Assembly (NCBI GenBank): GCA_022766245.1
Contig: JALEPL010000018.1
Coordinates: 44,491 to 108,490 of the forward strand
DNA length: 64,000 nt
From: Lachnospiraceae bacterium
GTDB lineage: Bacteria; Bacillota; Clostridia; Lachnospirales; Lachnospiraceae
Direction of reading: 5' to 3'
Every line of letters starts with the position of its first letter. The stretch's first letter is position 1. The translations under genes and the position numbers were made by a program. Positions 52,746-62,959 of the stretch are shown piece by piece. The notes below the pieces were generated by a model, which searched no databases, was not told the DNA's origin, and saw only the letters and a program-made list of their open reading frames with translations.

Positions 52746-53363
52746 TTAAACTCTCAAGGAAAGGTAGTTCAATGCTCCGGGGGGAGTGCCGGTTCCTTTT
52801 TCCAAGAGTTCTACCAGACCGTGCAGAGTTTTTTCGATATCTTCCGTGTCGGAGAGGGCAATGGTGTTGTCCAATTTTACAGATAGTACAATCAGCACGA
52901 TCTCTGCCAGTGACGCAGCATCGGAAAAATGGATAACGCCGCTGTCGATTCCCTGTTGGATGATTTCCGTGAGAGCTGGCTTTAATTGCGAAATTACGTG
53001 GTTTAAATATTTCTGATGGAGCAGTGCATTCTCCTGTGTTTCTGCGGTGGATTTGGAAGCACGCTGCCTTATAAATTCTGAGGAAGAGTTCCGGCAGGCT
53101 TGAAAAAGCATAGCCATTCGGGTAAAGGGTGAAATGTCCGTCTGGGTTGACAGAGTCGCCGCTGTCTCCAATGGCTTCTCGTAGCTTCTGGTGATGTAAG
53201 CTTCTAAAATAGCTTCCTTGGAGGGAAAATAGTAATAGATACTTCCCTTACCAATACCGGCCTTTTGGGCAATCTCACTGACGGTAATGGTCTGAAACTC
53301 TTGCTTCTCTAACAGATCCTCTAACGCATCTAATATTCTGTGGTATTTTTCTGTGTCAGCCAT
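52746..53363 (-). CDS. TetR family transcriptional regulator
   Basis: ITVSEIAQKAGIGKGSIYYYFPSKEAILEAYI HTH. Confidence 0.93.
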   Translation of the reverse strand: MADTEKYHRILDALEDLLEKQEFQTITVSEIAQKAGIGKGSIYYYFPSKEAILEAYITRSYEKPLETAATLSTQTDISPFTRMAMLFQACRNSSSEFIRQRASKSTAETQENALLHQKYLNHVISQLKPALTEIIQQGIDSGVIHFSDAASLAEIVLIVLSVKLDNTIALSDTEDIEKTLHGLVELLEKGTGTPPGALNYLSLRV

Positions 53364-53459
53364 ACCATTCTCCTTTATCTTTATCTTAGTTGCCTTTGCG
53401 GACATTATACCATAAAAATATTTTGTCGAAAATAAATGAACAAAATTTTTTTCATGTAA

Positions 53460-53520
53460 TTGACCGTTGGTCGAAATGATGATAAATTAAAAGTATACGA
53501 AATCGACCGCTGGTCGAAAT
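53460..53520. promoter_or_regulatory. Paired TetR-type operators and promoter
   Basis: GACCGTTGGTC (53462..53472) and GACCGCTGGTC (53505..53515), each followed by GAAAT; the first overlaps TTGACC-N17-TAAATT. Confidence 0.75.
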
Positions 53521-53533
53521 AAGGAGGTATGTT

Positions 53534-53866
53534 ATGACATTTGCAGATGTATTCGCAGATTTGAAAGGAAAGTTTTTAGAGGCAGACATCAGTGAGATCA
53601 AGGAGCACCTGGCATTTCAGTTTAATATTACCGGTGAGGCCGGAGGTATTTTTTATGTGGAAGCAAAGGACGGAGAACTGTCTGTAGAGCCTTATGAGTA
53701 CCATGATCGGGACGCTATGTTTACCGCAACACCGGAAGTGTTTTCCAAGATTGCGGAGGGCAAGCTGGACCCGGTTTTTGCATTTACAACGCAGCGCCTG
53801 AAGGTAGAGGGAAATATTGACAAAGCTTTAAAGCTTAAGGACATTATCGATAGCAAAAAGAAATAG
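53534..53866 (+). CDS. SCP2 sterol-binding domain protein
   Basis: SCP2-like GIFYVEAKDGELSVEP...ATPEVFSKIAEGKLDPVFAFTTQRLKVEGNIDKALKL. Confidence 0.85.
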   Translation: MTFADVFADLKGKFLEADISEIKEHLAFQFNITGEAGGIFYVEAKDGELSVEPYEYHDRDAMFTATPEVFSKIAEGKLDPVFAFTTQRLKVEGNIDKALKLKDIIDSKKK

Positions 53867-53876
53867 GAGTAAACAC

Positions 53877-54818
53877 ATGAGTGCATTGAAAATCGCATGT
53901 CTGGCCGCAGGAGCCGTTGCATTGGGTGTGGCTGCAGAAACGGTATATTTTTACCGAAGAACCATGATAAGAAGCCATGCGAAGGTGGAGCGGACCATGA
54001 AAATGGCTGGCACAGACTGGAGTCAGTATTTCGATTTTATAGTTGGCAGAAAGGAGTACATGCTGGCGCAGCCACATCAGGATGTGTACCAGACTTCAAA
54101 GGACGGCTTAAAGCTTCATGCCACATTTTTCCCTCAGGGGGATAAGAAGAAGGTGGCTATCTGTTTTCACGGATACACCAGTCAGGGCATGACAGATTAT
54201 ACTGCTTTGTCTGATTACTATCTGAAGCATGGGTTCAGTATGCTGCTGCCGGATGCCAGAGCTCATGGACAGAGTGAAGGTACATATGTGGGATTTGGCT
54301 GCCTGGACCGCTACGACGCACTGGGATGGATCCAGTGGATTATTCAGGAGTGCGGAGAGGACGTGCAGATTCTGCTCCATGGTACTTCCATGGGAGGAGC
54401 CACGGTTCTTATGACTGGCGGACTGGAACTTCCCGGGCAGGTGAAGGGTATTATTTCAGATTGTGCCTTTACTTCACCAAAGGAAGTGTTTACACATGTG
54501 CTTCATTCCATGTACCACTTGCCGGCATTTCCGCTGATTCCATTAACAGATGTGTTAAATCGAAAGCTGGCCGGATATGGTACGGATGAGTGTAATGCGG
54601 CCAGAGAGGCGGTGAAAATTCGCATACCGCTTTTGGTAATTCATGGTAGTGCTGACACATTTGTCCCCACAGCCATGTGCCACGAGATTTACGATAATTG
54701 CCAGACGAAGAAAAGGCTGCTGGTTGTTGAGGGAGCCGCTCATGCAGAGAGCTACTACAAAGAAACCAAGGCGTATGAAGAGGCATTAGACTGGATGATT
54801 GAGGAGGTAATTAAATAA
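53877..54818 (+). CDS. Alpha/beta hydrolase
   Basis: GTSMGGATVLMTG nucleophile elbow; HGSADTFVP Asp motif; AHAESY His motif. Confidence 0.9.
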   Translation: MSALKIACLAAGAVALGVAAETVYFYRRTMIRSHAKVERTMKMAGTDWSQYFDFIVGRKEYMLAQPHQDVYQTSKDGLKLHATFFPQGDKKKVAICFHGYTSQGMTDYTALSDYYLKHGFSMLLPDARAHGQSEGTYVGFGCLDRYDALGWIQWIIQECGEDVQILLHGTSMGGATVLMTGGLELPGQVKGIISDCAFTSPKEVFTHVLHSMYHLPAFPLIPLTDVLNRKLAGYGTDECNAAREAVKIRIPLLVIHGSADTFVPTAMCHEIYDNCQTKKRLLVVEGAAHAESYYKETKAYEEALDWMIEEVIK

Positions 54819-56218
54819 TGAAAACACATAAGGGTTATAAGGTTTATCCGTTGACAGCGGCGCAAAAATTCCATTTTTACTATATGAATTTCTGCCCGAA
54901 AAAAGAGGTGCTGAATATCGGTACCAGTCTTACCATTGAGGCCGACATCGACTGGGAAGAGCTGGAGCGGGCTATTCATGCTGCCAGTATGCGTTGCGAC
55001 TGTATCCGTCTGCAGTTTACACAGGATAAGGATGGTACATGGTATCAGTATGTTGTGAGTGAGGACAACCGCAAGGTCGAGTTTGTGGATTTCTCTGACA
55101 AGACCACGGAGGAGGCTGACGAGATCATGCGTCAGTGGAGTACTGTTCCTTTCAAGAGAAAAGATTCTTTTATGAATCGTATTGTGATGATTAAAATGCC
55201 CAACGGTTATAATGGATTATATTTCTTGGTGGATCACACCACTATGGATGCTCAGTCATTGATTTGTTATTTGCGGGATATCATTGAGATGTACTGTAGT
55301 GTAAAATTCGAGGGAATCGATTATCCCAAGGAGATGGCTTCCTACATTGAGCAGCTTGAGAAGGATCTGGCTTACGAGGCTGAAAGTCCTGCAAAGAAAA
55401 AGGATGATGAGTATTTCCATAAGCTCATTGAGACCTCCGAACCAATCTTTAATGGAATTAATGGAGATATGCTGTTACAGGCTCAGAGAAGACGGGACAA
55501 GAACCCGGACTGCCGGGCAGCCATCAACGTATCTGACAGCGTGGACTCTGCATTGGACATCTTCCATTTAGAGGAGGAACCCACGCAGCGTCTGATGAAA
55601 TTCTGTGAAGACAACCATGTGTCACTGGCATGCCTGCTTTTGATGGGTATCCGCACTTATTTCCAGAAAATGAATGGAAACGAGGATGTGTCTGTAAACG
55701 TGGCCATTGCGCGAAGAGCGACATTAAAGGAAAAGAGATCCGGTGGAACCAGAATTCACTCTTTCCCATTCCGTACCATCATGCCGGAGAGCACCCGGTT
55801 TATCGATGGTGTACAGCAGATTCGTGATACCCAGAACGAAATGTTCCGTCATGCGAACTATGATCCGGTGGCATATTTTTCTTACAGAAGTCAGGTATAT
55901 CATACTCCACAGGGAGCCACCTATGAGCCCATGTCACTGACTTACCAGCCCATGACCTTGAAGGAGCAGGGTCTGACCAAGCTGGGAGATATCAAGTATC
56001 GTACCAAATGGTATCCCAATGGAGCAACTACACAGGGAATGTATTTGACGGTTATGCATCGCCCCGACGATAATGGGCTGGACTTTAACTTTGAGCATCA
56101 GGTGCGTGCGGTGAGCAGAGAACAGTTAGAGTACTTCTATTACTACCTGTGCAAGATTATGTTTAAGGGAATCGAGAACCCGTACCTGACAGTTGGAGAA
56201 ATCATTAAACTTATTTAG
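54818..56218 (+). CDS. Condensation-domain-like acyltransferase, stand-alone
   Basis: YFLVDHTTMDAQSLICYLRDI (HxxxD core), YPLTAAQKFHFY N-terminus; ~466 aa single domain. Confidence 0.75.
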   Translation: MKTHKGYKVYPLTAAQKFHFYYMNFCPKKEVLNIGTSLTIEADIDWEELERAIHAASMRCDCIRLQFTQDKDGTWYQYVVSEDNRKVEFVDFSDKTTEEADEIMRQWSTVPFKRKDSFMNRIVMIKMPNGYNGLYFLVDHTTMDAQSLICYLRDIIEMYCSVKFEGIDYPKEMASYIEQLEKDLAYEAESPAKKKDDEYFHKLIETSEPIFNGINGDMLLQAQRRRDKNPDCRAAINVSDSVDSALDIFHLEEEPTQRLMKFCEDNHVSLACLLLMGIRTYFQKMNGNEDVSVNVAIARRATLKEKRSGGTRIHSFPFRTIMPESTRFIDGVQQIRDTQNEMFRHANYDPVAYFSYRSQVYHTPQGATYEPMSLTYQPMTLKEQGLTKLGDIKYRTKWYPNGATTQGMYLTVMHRPDDNGLDFNFEHQVRAVSREQLEYFYYYLCKIMFKGIENPYLTVGEIIKLI

Positions 56219-56293
56219 GGAGAAGCCCAACATGAACGAAGTTCATAATTGGAATGCGTTCCGCTATATATTAATAACCAGGAGGAATTGAAA

Positions 56294-56521
56294 ATGTTAG
56301 ATCAATTAAGAGAGATTATTGTAAATTATGTGGATGTAGATGCTGCAAGCATCACACCGGAATCCCGTTTTATGGAAGATTTAGGACTTTCTTCCTTTGA
56401 TTTTATGACCATGCTGGGTGAGCTGGAGGAGACTTTTGACATCGAGGTGGATGAGGCAGAGGCTTCCAAGATTGTCACTGTACAGGAAGCTTTGGATTAT
56501 ATTAGCCAGTTGCAGGCATAA
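56294..56521 (+). CDS. Acyl/peptidyl carrier protein, stand-alone
   Basis: DLGLSSFDFMTMLGELEETFDIEVDE phosphopantetheine-Ser motif; start at ATG after CCAGGAGGAATTGAAA. Confidence 0.9.
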   Translation: MLDQLREIIVNYVDVDAASITPESRFMEDLGLSSFDFMTMLGELEETFDIEVDEAEASKIVTVQEALDYISQLQA

Positions 56522-56558
56522 GAGCACCTGACCATCTGAAAAGAAAAGGAGATTATAC

Positions 56559-58070
56559 ATGAAGGTATATCATACACTGAAAGATTTGCTGGTAGGAGCG
56601 GAGAGTGCCTACGGAAGTAACGATGTGATGCGCTATAAAGTCGGGAGAAAAGAAGTTGCATCCAAAAGTTATACCGATTTGAAAAACGACAGCGAAAAAT
56701 TGTCTGCTGCATTAGAGAAACTGGGTGTGCTGGGAGCACACATCGCCCTTACCGGAAAGACATCCTATTCCTGGCTGCTTTCTTTTATGGGTATTGTAAA
56801 CAGTGGTAGTGTGGCAGTTCCGTTGGATGTGTCTCTGCCGGCTGATGAACTGTGTGAACTGGTTCGCCGCAGCAGAGCGAAAGCTTTTATTGTGGATGAG
56901 ACACGTCTCGATGTGGTGGAACAGGTAAAGGAGCATTGCCCGGAACTGCAGTACATTATATCCATGCAGAAGGAAGAAAGTGATGAGAAGATGCTTTCCT
57001 TAAATCAGCTGTTGGATGCGGAACAGCCGGGCTTCGACACCGAGGTGAAACCGGAAATGCTGTGTACCATCATGTTTACGTCCGGAACCACCGGAAAGAG
57101 CAAAGGCGTTATGCTGACCCATCAGAACTTAGCAGACAATGCCACCTGCCTGGATATGAAGATACCGGATGGTACGGTGATTCTTTCTGTACTTCCCATT
57201 CATCATGCATACTGTCTCAGCATGGATATTTTAAAGGGTATTTCTATTGGCAGTGTGATTTGCGTCAACGATTCGCTGCTCCATGTGGCGAACAACATCA
57301 AGCTGTTTGAGCCGGAAATGATTCTGATGGTTCCTATGATGATAGAAGTATTTGCAAAGAAGCTGCAGGATGCACCTGCTCTTCCGCCGTTTATTATCCG
57401 CAAGAAAGTATTTGGCGGCAAACTGCACACCATTTGTAGTGGAGGCGCTTATCTGAATCCGGATTATATAGATTTCTTTGCGAAATATGGCATTAAGATT
57501 TTACAGGGATATGGCATGACAGAGTGTGCTCCGGTTATCAGTACCAACCTGCCATGGGATATCCGGAAGGGCACCGTTGGAAAGCTGATGCCAAACTGTG
57601 AGGCAAAGACTGTAGACGGCGAACTTTGGGTACGAGGCAGCAGCGTGATGCAGGGATACTACGAGATGCCTGAGGAAACGACGGCTGCATTGCAGGACGG
57701 ATGGCTTCGCACCGGTGACTTGGGATACATAGATGAAGAGAACTACGTATACCTAACCGGTCGCTGCAAGAATCTGATTATCACGAAAAATGGTGAGAAT
57801 GTATCTCCGGAGGAGATTGAGAATAAGCTGGGTGAGTCCCGTTTGGTACAGGAGATTATGGTTCGTGAAAAGGAAGGCGTGATCGAGGCAGAGATTTTCC
57901 CGGATTTGGACTATGTAAAGAAGCATAAAGTAAAAGATATTCAGGCATCCCTTCAGGCTTTGGTGGATGAATATAATGCCACCGCCCAGAGCTTCAAGAA
58001 AGTGTACAGCCTGATTGTACGGGAGGAACCTTTTGAGCGTACTGCTTCTGGAAAGGTGAAACGGTTCTGA
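56559..58070 (+). CDS. AMP-dependent acyl/amino-acid ligase, stand-alone
   Basis: TIMFTSGTTGKSKGVMLTHQN, GYGMTECAPV, GWLRTGDLGYIDEE, ASGKVKR. Confidence 0.92.
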   Translation: MKVYHTLKDLLVGAESAYGSNDVMRYKVGRKEVASKSYTDLKNDSEKLSAALEKLGVLGAHIALTGKTSYSWLLSFMGIVNSGSVAVPLDVSLPADELCELVRRSRAKAFIVDETRLDVVEQVKEHCPELQYIISMQKEESDEKMLSLNQLLDAEQPGFDTEVKPEMLCTIMFTSGTTGKSKGVMLTHQNLADNATCLDMKIPDGTVILSVLPIHHAYCLSMDILKGISIGSVICVNDSLLHVANNIKLFEPEMILMVPMMIEVFAKKLQDAPALPPFIIRKKVFGGKLHTICSGGAYLNPDYIDFFAKYGIKILQGYGMTECAPVISTNLPWDIRKGTVGKLMPNCEAKTVDGELWVRGSSVMQGYYEMPEETTAALQDGWLRTGDLGYIDEENYVYLTGRCKNLIITKNGENVSPEEIENKLGESRLVQEIMVREKEGVIEAEIFPDLDYVKKHKVKDIQASLQALVDEYNATAQSFKKVYSLIVREEPFERTASGKVKRF

Positions 58071-58097
58071 TTTGTCGGGAAACCAAAACCGCTTAAT

Positions 58098-58144
58098 AAA
58101 GCTGATGACTTTTGTGATGATTCACAGGGTCACCAGCTTTTTTT
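58098..58144 (+). terminator. Terminator of the TetR-controlled operon (first)
   Basis: AAAGCTG...CAGCTTTTTTT. Confidence 0.6.
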
Positions 58145-58158
58145 GAGGGAGGAACCAA

Positions 58159-58187
58159 CCCTGCGAATGCAGGGCTTTTTGTTTTTT
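58159..58187 (+). terminator. Second terminator
   Basis: CCCTGC-GAAT-GCAGGG followed by CTTTTTGTTTTTTT. Confidence 0.8.
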
Positions 58188-58267
58188 TATAAAATGGATT
58201 TATATTTTGAATAAATGTGTTAAAATAGGTAGATATAATAGAAATTTTTTACGGGAGGAAGAAAATT

Positions 58268-59566
58268 ATGAGTATGCTGTCGTATTTTGCATTGATTGCA
58301 CTTATGATTGTCATAATCAGTGTGGTGAATGAAAAATGGTTACATATTCAGGGGGATATTGTGATCGTTTTGTTTTCCCTGATCATCGGAATCGTGCTGT
58401 TGGTGTTGGAGCAGATGCCACAGTTTGCAGAGACCATGACAGAGTTGCGGTTGAAGGTGAACTTTGATTTTGCAGCGTATTTGCTGGATGGTGTGCTGTG
58501 CTTTATGTTGTTTGCGGGAGCGAGCCGGGTATCTGTAACGAAATTCAGACAGAACCTCAGACCGATCACCCTTTTGGCATTGTTGGGTACCCTGGTGTCC
58601 TCTGTGGTGTACGGACTGATGTTCTTTGTGATTGCATGGATTTTCCGCATGAATATGAATCTGTGGACCTGCATTTTATTAGGTTGTATCGTGTCCCCCA
58701 CGGATCCCATTGCGGCAACAGGAATTCTGAGTAAGTTAGGAATGTCAAAAAACGTCACCTCAGTGATTGAGTGTGAATCGTTGTTTAATGATGGAACCGG
58801 TGTGGCGTTGTTCTTGTTTTTTAAGGGAATTGTAGCTCATGAGAGCGGTGGAAACTTTTTCTACATTATGGGAAAGGAATTGTTTGGAGCCATTGCAGTG
58901 GCAATCGTGGTTTCCTTCCTGTTGTTTTCCCTGCTTCGTCTCACAAAAGATCCCATTAAGCATATTCTTATCAGTTTGACGGATGTGATGCTGGTCTATG
59001 TAATCTGTGAACATATGGGATTCTCAGGTGTGATTGCGTCGGTTGTCTGCGGGATGTGCTTTGCCTATATGAGAAGCAGAATTGACAGACAGCTTCAGGT
59101 ACAGGATCCGGAGAAGCTCTATGATCATTTCTGGGAGGCGGCAGACGCAATTCTCAATGCCGCATTGTTTATGCTGCTGGGGTTAACAGTTTCGACTATG
59201 ACCATAAGCAAGTATTTCCTGCTCCTTCTTCCGCTGGGAATTGCGGCGGTGATTTTGTCCCGGTATGCAGGAGTGAGGACCTGTACGGTTTTCATGGATA
59301 AGAATCATATGCCGGGAAATTACAACAGCAAGGAGTTTTCTAAGCTGATGACCTGGAGTGCCTTAAAGGGAGGTCTTTCTCTGGCACTTGCTCTGGGAAC
59401 CCAGGAATTGCTGACGGATTCGGTGTATCTGATTGTATTGAATACGGTATACATTACCATTTTCTTTACGGTATTGGTACAGGGTCTCACCGTAAAGAAG
59501 GCTTATTTTGCAATCGAGGAAGAAAAAAGAGGCGCTTCAAAAAATAGGTCGAAGCGGAAAATGTGA
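58268..59566 (+). CDS. Na+/H+ (cation:proton) antiporter, CPA1 family
   Basis: LLGCIVSPTDPIAATGIL, ECESLFNDGTGVALF. Confidence 0.93.
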   Translation: MSMLSYFALIALMIVIISVVNEKWLHIQGDIVIVLFSLIIGIVLLVLEQMPQFAETMTELRLKVNFDFAAYLLDGVLCFMLFAGASRVSVTKFRQNLRPITLLALLGTLVSSVVYGLMFFVIAWIFRMNMNLWTCILLGCIVSPTDPIAATGILSKLGMSKNVTSVIECESLFNDGTGVALFLFFKGIVAHESGGNFFYIMGKELFGAIAVAIVVSFLLFSLLRLTKDPIKHILISLTDVMLVYVICEHMGFSGVIASVVCGMCFAYMRSRIDRQLQVQDPEKLYDHFWEAADAILNAALFMLLGLTVSTMTISKYFLLLLPLGIAAVILSRYAGVRTCTVFMDKNHMPGNYNSKEFSKLMTWSALKGGLSLALALGTQELLTDSVYLIVLNTVYITIFFTVLVQGLTVKKAYFAIEEEKRGASKNRSKRKM

Positions 59567-59612
59567 AGGTACTGAACAGTGACGTAAAAGCAGAAAGGAA
59601 CAGGTAATACGG

Positions 59613-60995
59613 ATGAAAATCATAATTGTTGGAATGGGACAGACCGGTAGAATGTTAGCGATTGCTGCTTGCAAAGAACAGCATGAAGTAATAGTAATCG
59701 ATAGCAAAAAAGAAGCCGTGGATGAAATGACGGATAAATACAATATGAATGGCGTGGTGGGAAGCGGTGGCTCCCGCAATATCCTCATGCAGGCAGGGGC
59801 GGAAGACGCAGATCTTCTGGTGGCATTAACACCCTACGATGAATTAAATATTCTCTCCTGTATGACGGCAAAAAAGCTGGGAACCCGGGACACTTCTGCC
59901 AGAATTCATTGCCCGGAGTTCGATGAGGATGAAGCATACATTCTGAAGGAGTATGGCATTGATAGATTGTTAAATCCGGAGAAGGAAGCAGCAAAGGAAA
60001 TGCTCTGGCACATCGGCCAGTCTTCTGCCCTGCGAACCGAGGCATTTTTTGAACGGAAGATTCTGGTTTCTGAGTTGGAAGTGGAGGAGAATAGTCCACT
60101 GATCAATATGACAGTACGGCAGGTGAAAGAATTTTTTGACACAGACATGCTGGTGGTGGCCATCCGCAGGAAGAAAGGAATCCTGATTCCTGATGGCAAT
60201 GCACAGATCATGCATCAGGATAAACTGGAAGTGATTGTACCGGTGAAGTCTGTGCGGACTATCTTCCGAAAACTGCGGATGAAGGAGAAGCGGGTAAGAA
60301 CCATTTTCATGGTGGGCTGTGGTACCACAGGGTACTATTTGGCCAAGGAGCTGGAAGGAACCGGGTACTCGCTGAAAATTCTGGAAAAAGACAGAGAGCG
60401 GTGCATCGAACTGACCAATCAGTTTCCCAAGGCTCAGGTGGTTTATGCAGATGCGGTGGACCCGCAGATACTGGAGGAGGAAGGAATCAAGCGGATGGAT
60501 GCCTGCGTTTCTGTGACCGGAAATGACCGGACCAATCTGGCAGTTTCCTTGTATGCGAACTCCGAGGGTGTGACTCAGGTTCTGGCCAAAATCAATGAAG
60601 CAGGTTATGAGCAGATTTTGAAAAAGTCTGATATCAGCACCTGCGTATCGCCCAGCAGCGTCATCGTACACGAGCTCCTGTCGGTGATCCGCAATCTGGG
60701 CAGCAGCAACGACAGTTGGATTAAAAAGCTGTACCGTATAGCAGATGGCCAGGCGGAGGCCATTGCCTTTGAGGTGTCAGATCATTGTGATTGGAGTGAT
60801 ATGCCTTTCCGTGCACCGGAGTTCCGATTGAAAAAGGGAATTCTCATCGCTGCCATTATCCGGGGAAAGGAAATCTTTATCCCGGATGGAAACAGCAGCA
60901 TGCAGGCCGGTGATACGGTGGTGGTGATATCGGACACCCGCAATATTCTGAAAGAAATTGACGATATTTTTGATAAGAAAACGAAAACACAATAA
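59613..60995 (+). CDS. trkA: Trk system potassium uptake protein TrkA
   Basis: Two tandem RCK/NAD-binding modules (IIIVGMGQTGRMLA, IFMVGCGTTGYYLA) and TrkA_C domains. Confidence 0.93.
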   Translation: MKIIIVGMGQTGRMLAIAACKEQHEVIVIDSKKEAVDEMTDKYNMNGVVGSGGSRNILMQAGAEDADLLVALTPYDELNILSCMTAKKLGTRDTSARIHCPEFDEDEAYILKEYGIDRLLNPEKEAAKEMLWHIGQSSALRTEAFFERKILVSELEVEENSPLINMTVRQVKEFFDTDMLVVAIRRKKGILIPDGNAQIMHQDKLEVIVPVKSVRTIFRKLRMKEKRVRTIFMVGCGTTGYYLAKELEGTGYSLKILEKDRERCIELTNQFPKAQVVYADAVDPQILEEEGIKRMDACVSVTGNDRTNLAVSLYANSEGVTQVLAKINEAGYEQILKKSDISTCVSPSSVIVHELLSVIRNLGSSNDSWIKKLYRIADGQAEAIAFEVSDHCDWSDMPFRAPEFRLKKGILIAAIIRGKEIFIPDGNSSMQAGDTVVVISDTRNILKEIDDIFDKKTKTQ

Positions 60996-61209
60996 TTTAC
61001 GTTAACCAGATGGTAAGTAATAAGATTTTAAGAGGTATGTCAGACTGCGATGACATACCTCTTTTTCTGCGGATTTTTAGACTCTGGGCTGAGAATCGTG
61101 TATGATGATACTGATATTGATATAAATGTTGTAACGAATCGGAGAGACATTTGTCTAATAGATAGAAGTGATAGAATTGTTCCGGACAAAAGAAAGGGGA
61201 TGATCGGCA

Positions 61210-61701
61210 GTGGATATAGGAGAAATCTATGAACGCTATGGGCCGGAGGTGTATCGGTTTCTGCTTCGCCTGTCCGGCAATCCCACATTGTCAGAGGATA
61301 TTACTCAGACCACCTTTTTAAAGGCCATCGAGCATATTGATTCCTTTAAAGAGCAATGCAGTCTGAAGACATGGCTCTGTCAGATTGCCAAAAACGAATA
61401 TCTGAATACGTTGAAAAAGGCGGAAAGCCGGAACGTTCCCCTGGAGGAAGAACACTTAGAGCATTCCCGAACCACAGTTGGATTGGAGGAACAGATGGCT
61501 CATGCAGAAACAGCCCGGGAAATTAGGGCTGCAGTAAATCATTTAAAGGAACCCTACAAAGAAGTATTTATTCTTAGAGTATACGGAGAGTTGTCATTTC
61601 GGGAAATTGGAGATGTTTTTGGAAAAAGTGAAGTGTGGGGAAGAGTAACATACCTGCGCAGCAGGGAAAAGGTGGTGGAATTATGGAAGAGAGGAGAGTG
61701 A
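61210..61701 (+). CDS. ECF-type RNA polymerase sigma factor
   Basis: SEDITQTTFLKAIEHIDSF; FILRVYGELSFREIGDVFGKSEVWGRVTYLRSREK. Confidence 0.92.
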   Translation: MDIGEIYERYGPEVYRFLLRLSGNPTLSEDITQTTFLKAIEHIDSFKEQCSLKTWLCQIAKNEYLNTLKKAESRNVPLEEEHLEHSRTTVGLEEQMAHAETAREIRAAVNHLKEPYKEVFILRVYGELSFREIGDVFGKSEVWGRVTYLRSREKVVELWKRGE

Positions 61702-62930
61702 CAGACATGGTAGAAAAGAATGTTGATCAAAACAGCCAGTGCAAAATCGTGGAGGATTTACTGCCACTCTACACGGAGGGAATGTGTTCGGAGGAGACTC
61801 AGATCTATTTGGAAGAACATATTGCTGCATGTGCGTCCTGTCGTGAGAAAAAAAGAAATTATGAAAAAAATATTGAGGACATGATTCAGGCAGAACAGCA
61901 GGAACGCATGGAAGAGACAGAAAAAGAGATTCAGCCCATGAAAAAAGTAAAGCGGAAAATGAGGAAGAATCAGTGGATAATCCGCATTCTTGTGCTGCTT
62001 CTGATTGTTCTCGTAGGCAAGCTTGCCATGATGACCTATGGGCAGCTGAATCCCGGAACCTTTACGAACTTTGAAATGCTGACAGAGAGACACCAGGTTC
62101 GAAAAGTGCTGGATCAAATGTGCCGGGGAAATTTTGAACCCTTTCTGGAATGCATAGACTACAATCCGGAGGAATACACGCTGGTTGTTGCAAAGGATGG
62201 GGAAAGCAACCATAACCGGGCAGCCGGGGAGATCATGCAGGCATCCGTAGAGAAGGTATTCCGTGGAAAAGAAATAGAACTGGCGGATGATGTGGAGGTA
62301 AATTATGTGTGGATAAATGGCGAAAATACCCGGTGTGAGCTGGTGATAGAAGCTAATGTGCTTGTAGATGGAGAAATGCTGGAGTTTTCCTTTACCCAAA
62401 AAGGAAATGGGCACTATGATGTTCTTTGTGATGCTGCAGATTCTGTCTCTGAATATGCTGGATTTAGCAATACGCTGTGGTATGTGCAGCATAGGGATAT
62501 GGGAACACTGCCACTTTGGGCTCTAACGCAAAATGTGGACGAAGCCTATGAAGCTATGTTAGAGGGCGAAAAGGAAGATGTGAGAAAGGAATTACAGGAT
62601 GTTTCCCGTTTGTTTTCTTCCCCAACGAATCAGTTCAATGGGGGAAACGAAGAATATTCCCAGCAGATTGAGGACAGTCTGTACGGGTTATACGAAGAGA
62701 ATATTTATCTGAAGGAGATATGCGCAAAGATAGCATCATTTGATACGGATGTGGAAAAGGAAAAACTGGAGTTGGTTTTTGTGTTTGAGAATCAAAGCAC
62801 CGGAGAACTCATCATGTTTTCCGAGGAGTTTCAGGATGGCTCTTTTTATGAGGTGACGGATAAACCGGTTACAGTGCAGGGGAATATTTCACCAGAAGTG
62901 AAACAAGAATTGTTGTCATTATTTCATTAA
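61683..62930 (+). CDS. Zinc-finger anti-sigma factor-like membrane protein
   Basis: zf-HC2 C-x..-HIAACASCREKK, single TM, overlaps the sigma gene. Confidence 0.85.
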   Translation: MEERRVTDMVEKNVDQNSQCKIVEDLLPLYTEGMCSEETQIYLEEHIAACASCREKKRNYEKNIEDMIQAEQQERMEETEKEIQPMKKVKRKMRKNQWIIRILVLLLIVLVGKLAMMTYGQLNPGTFTNFEMLTERHQVRKVLDQMCRGNFEPFLECIDYNPEEYTLVVAKDGESNHNRAAGEIMQASVEKVFRGKEIELADDVEVNYVWINGENTRCELVIEANVLVDGEMLEFSFTQKGNGHYDVLCDAADSVSEYAGFSNTLWYVQHRDMGTLPLWALTQNVDEAYEAMLEGEKEDVRKELQDVSRLFSSPTNQFNGGNEEYSQQIEDSLYGLYEENIYLKEICAKIASFDTDVEKEKLELVFVFENQSTGELIMFSEEFQDGSFYEVTDKPVTVQGNISPEVKQELLSLFH

Positions 62931-62959
62931 ATGGCGGAAACGCGGAAGGGAGTGGAAAG

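Noticed and set aside
61758-62492. 244-aa minus-strand ORF
   Set aside because: Antisense to the anti-sigma gene, no recognisable domain.
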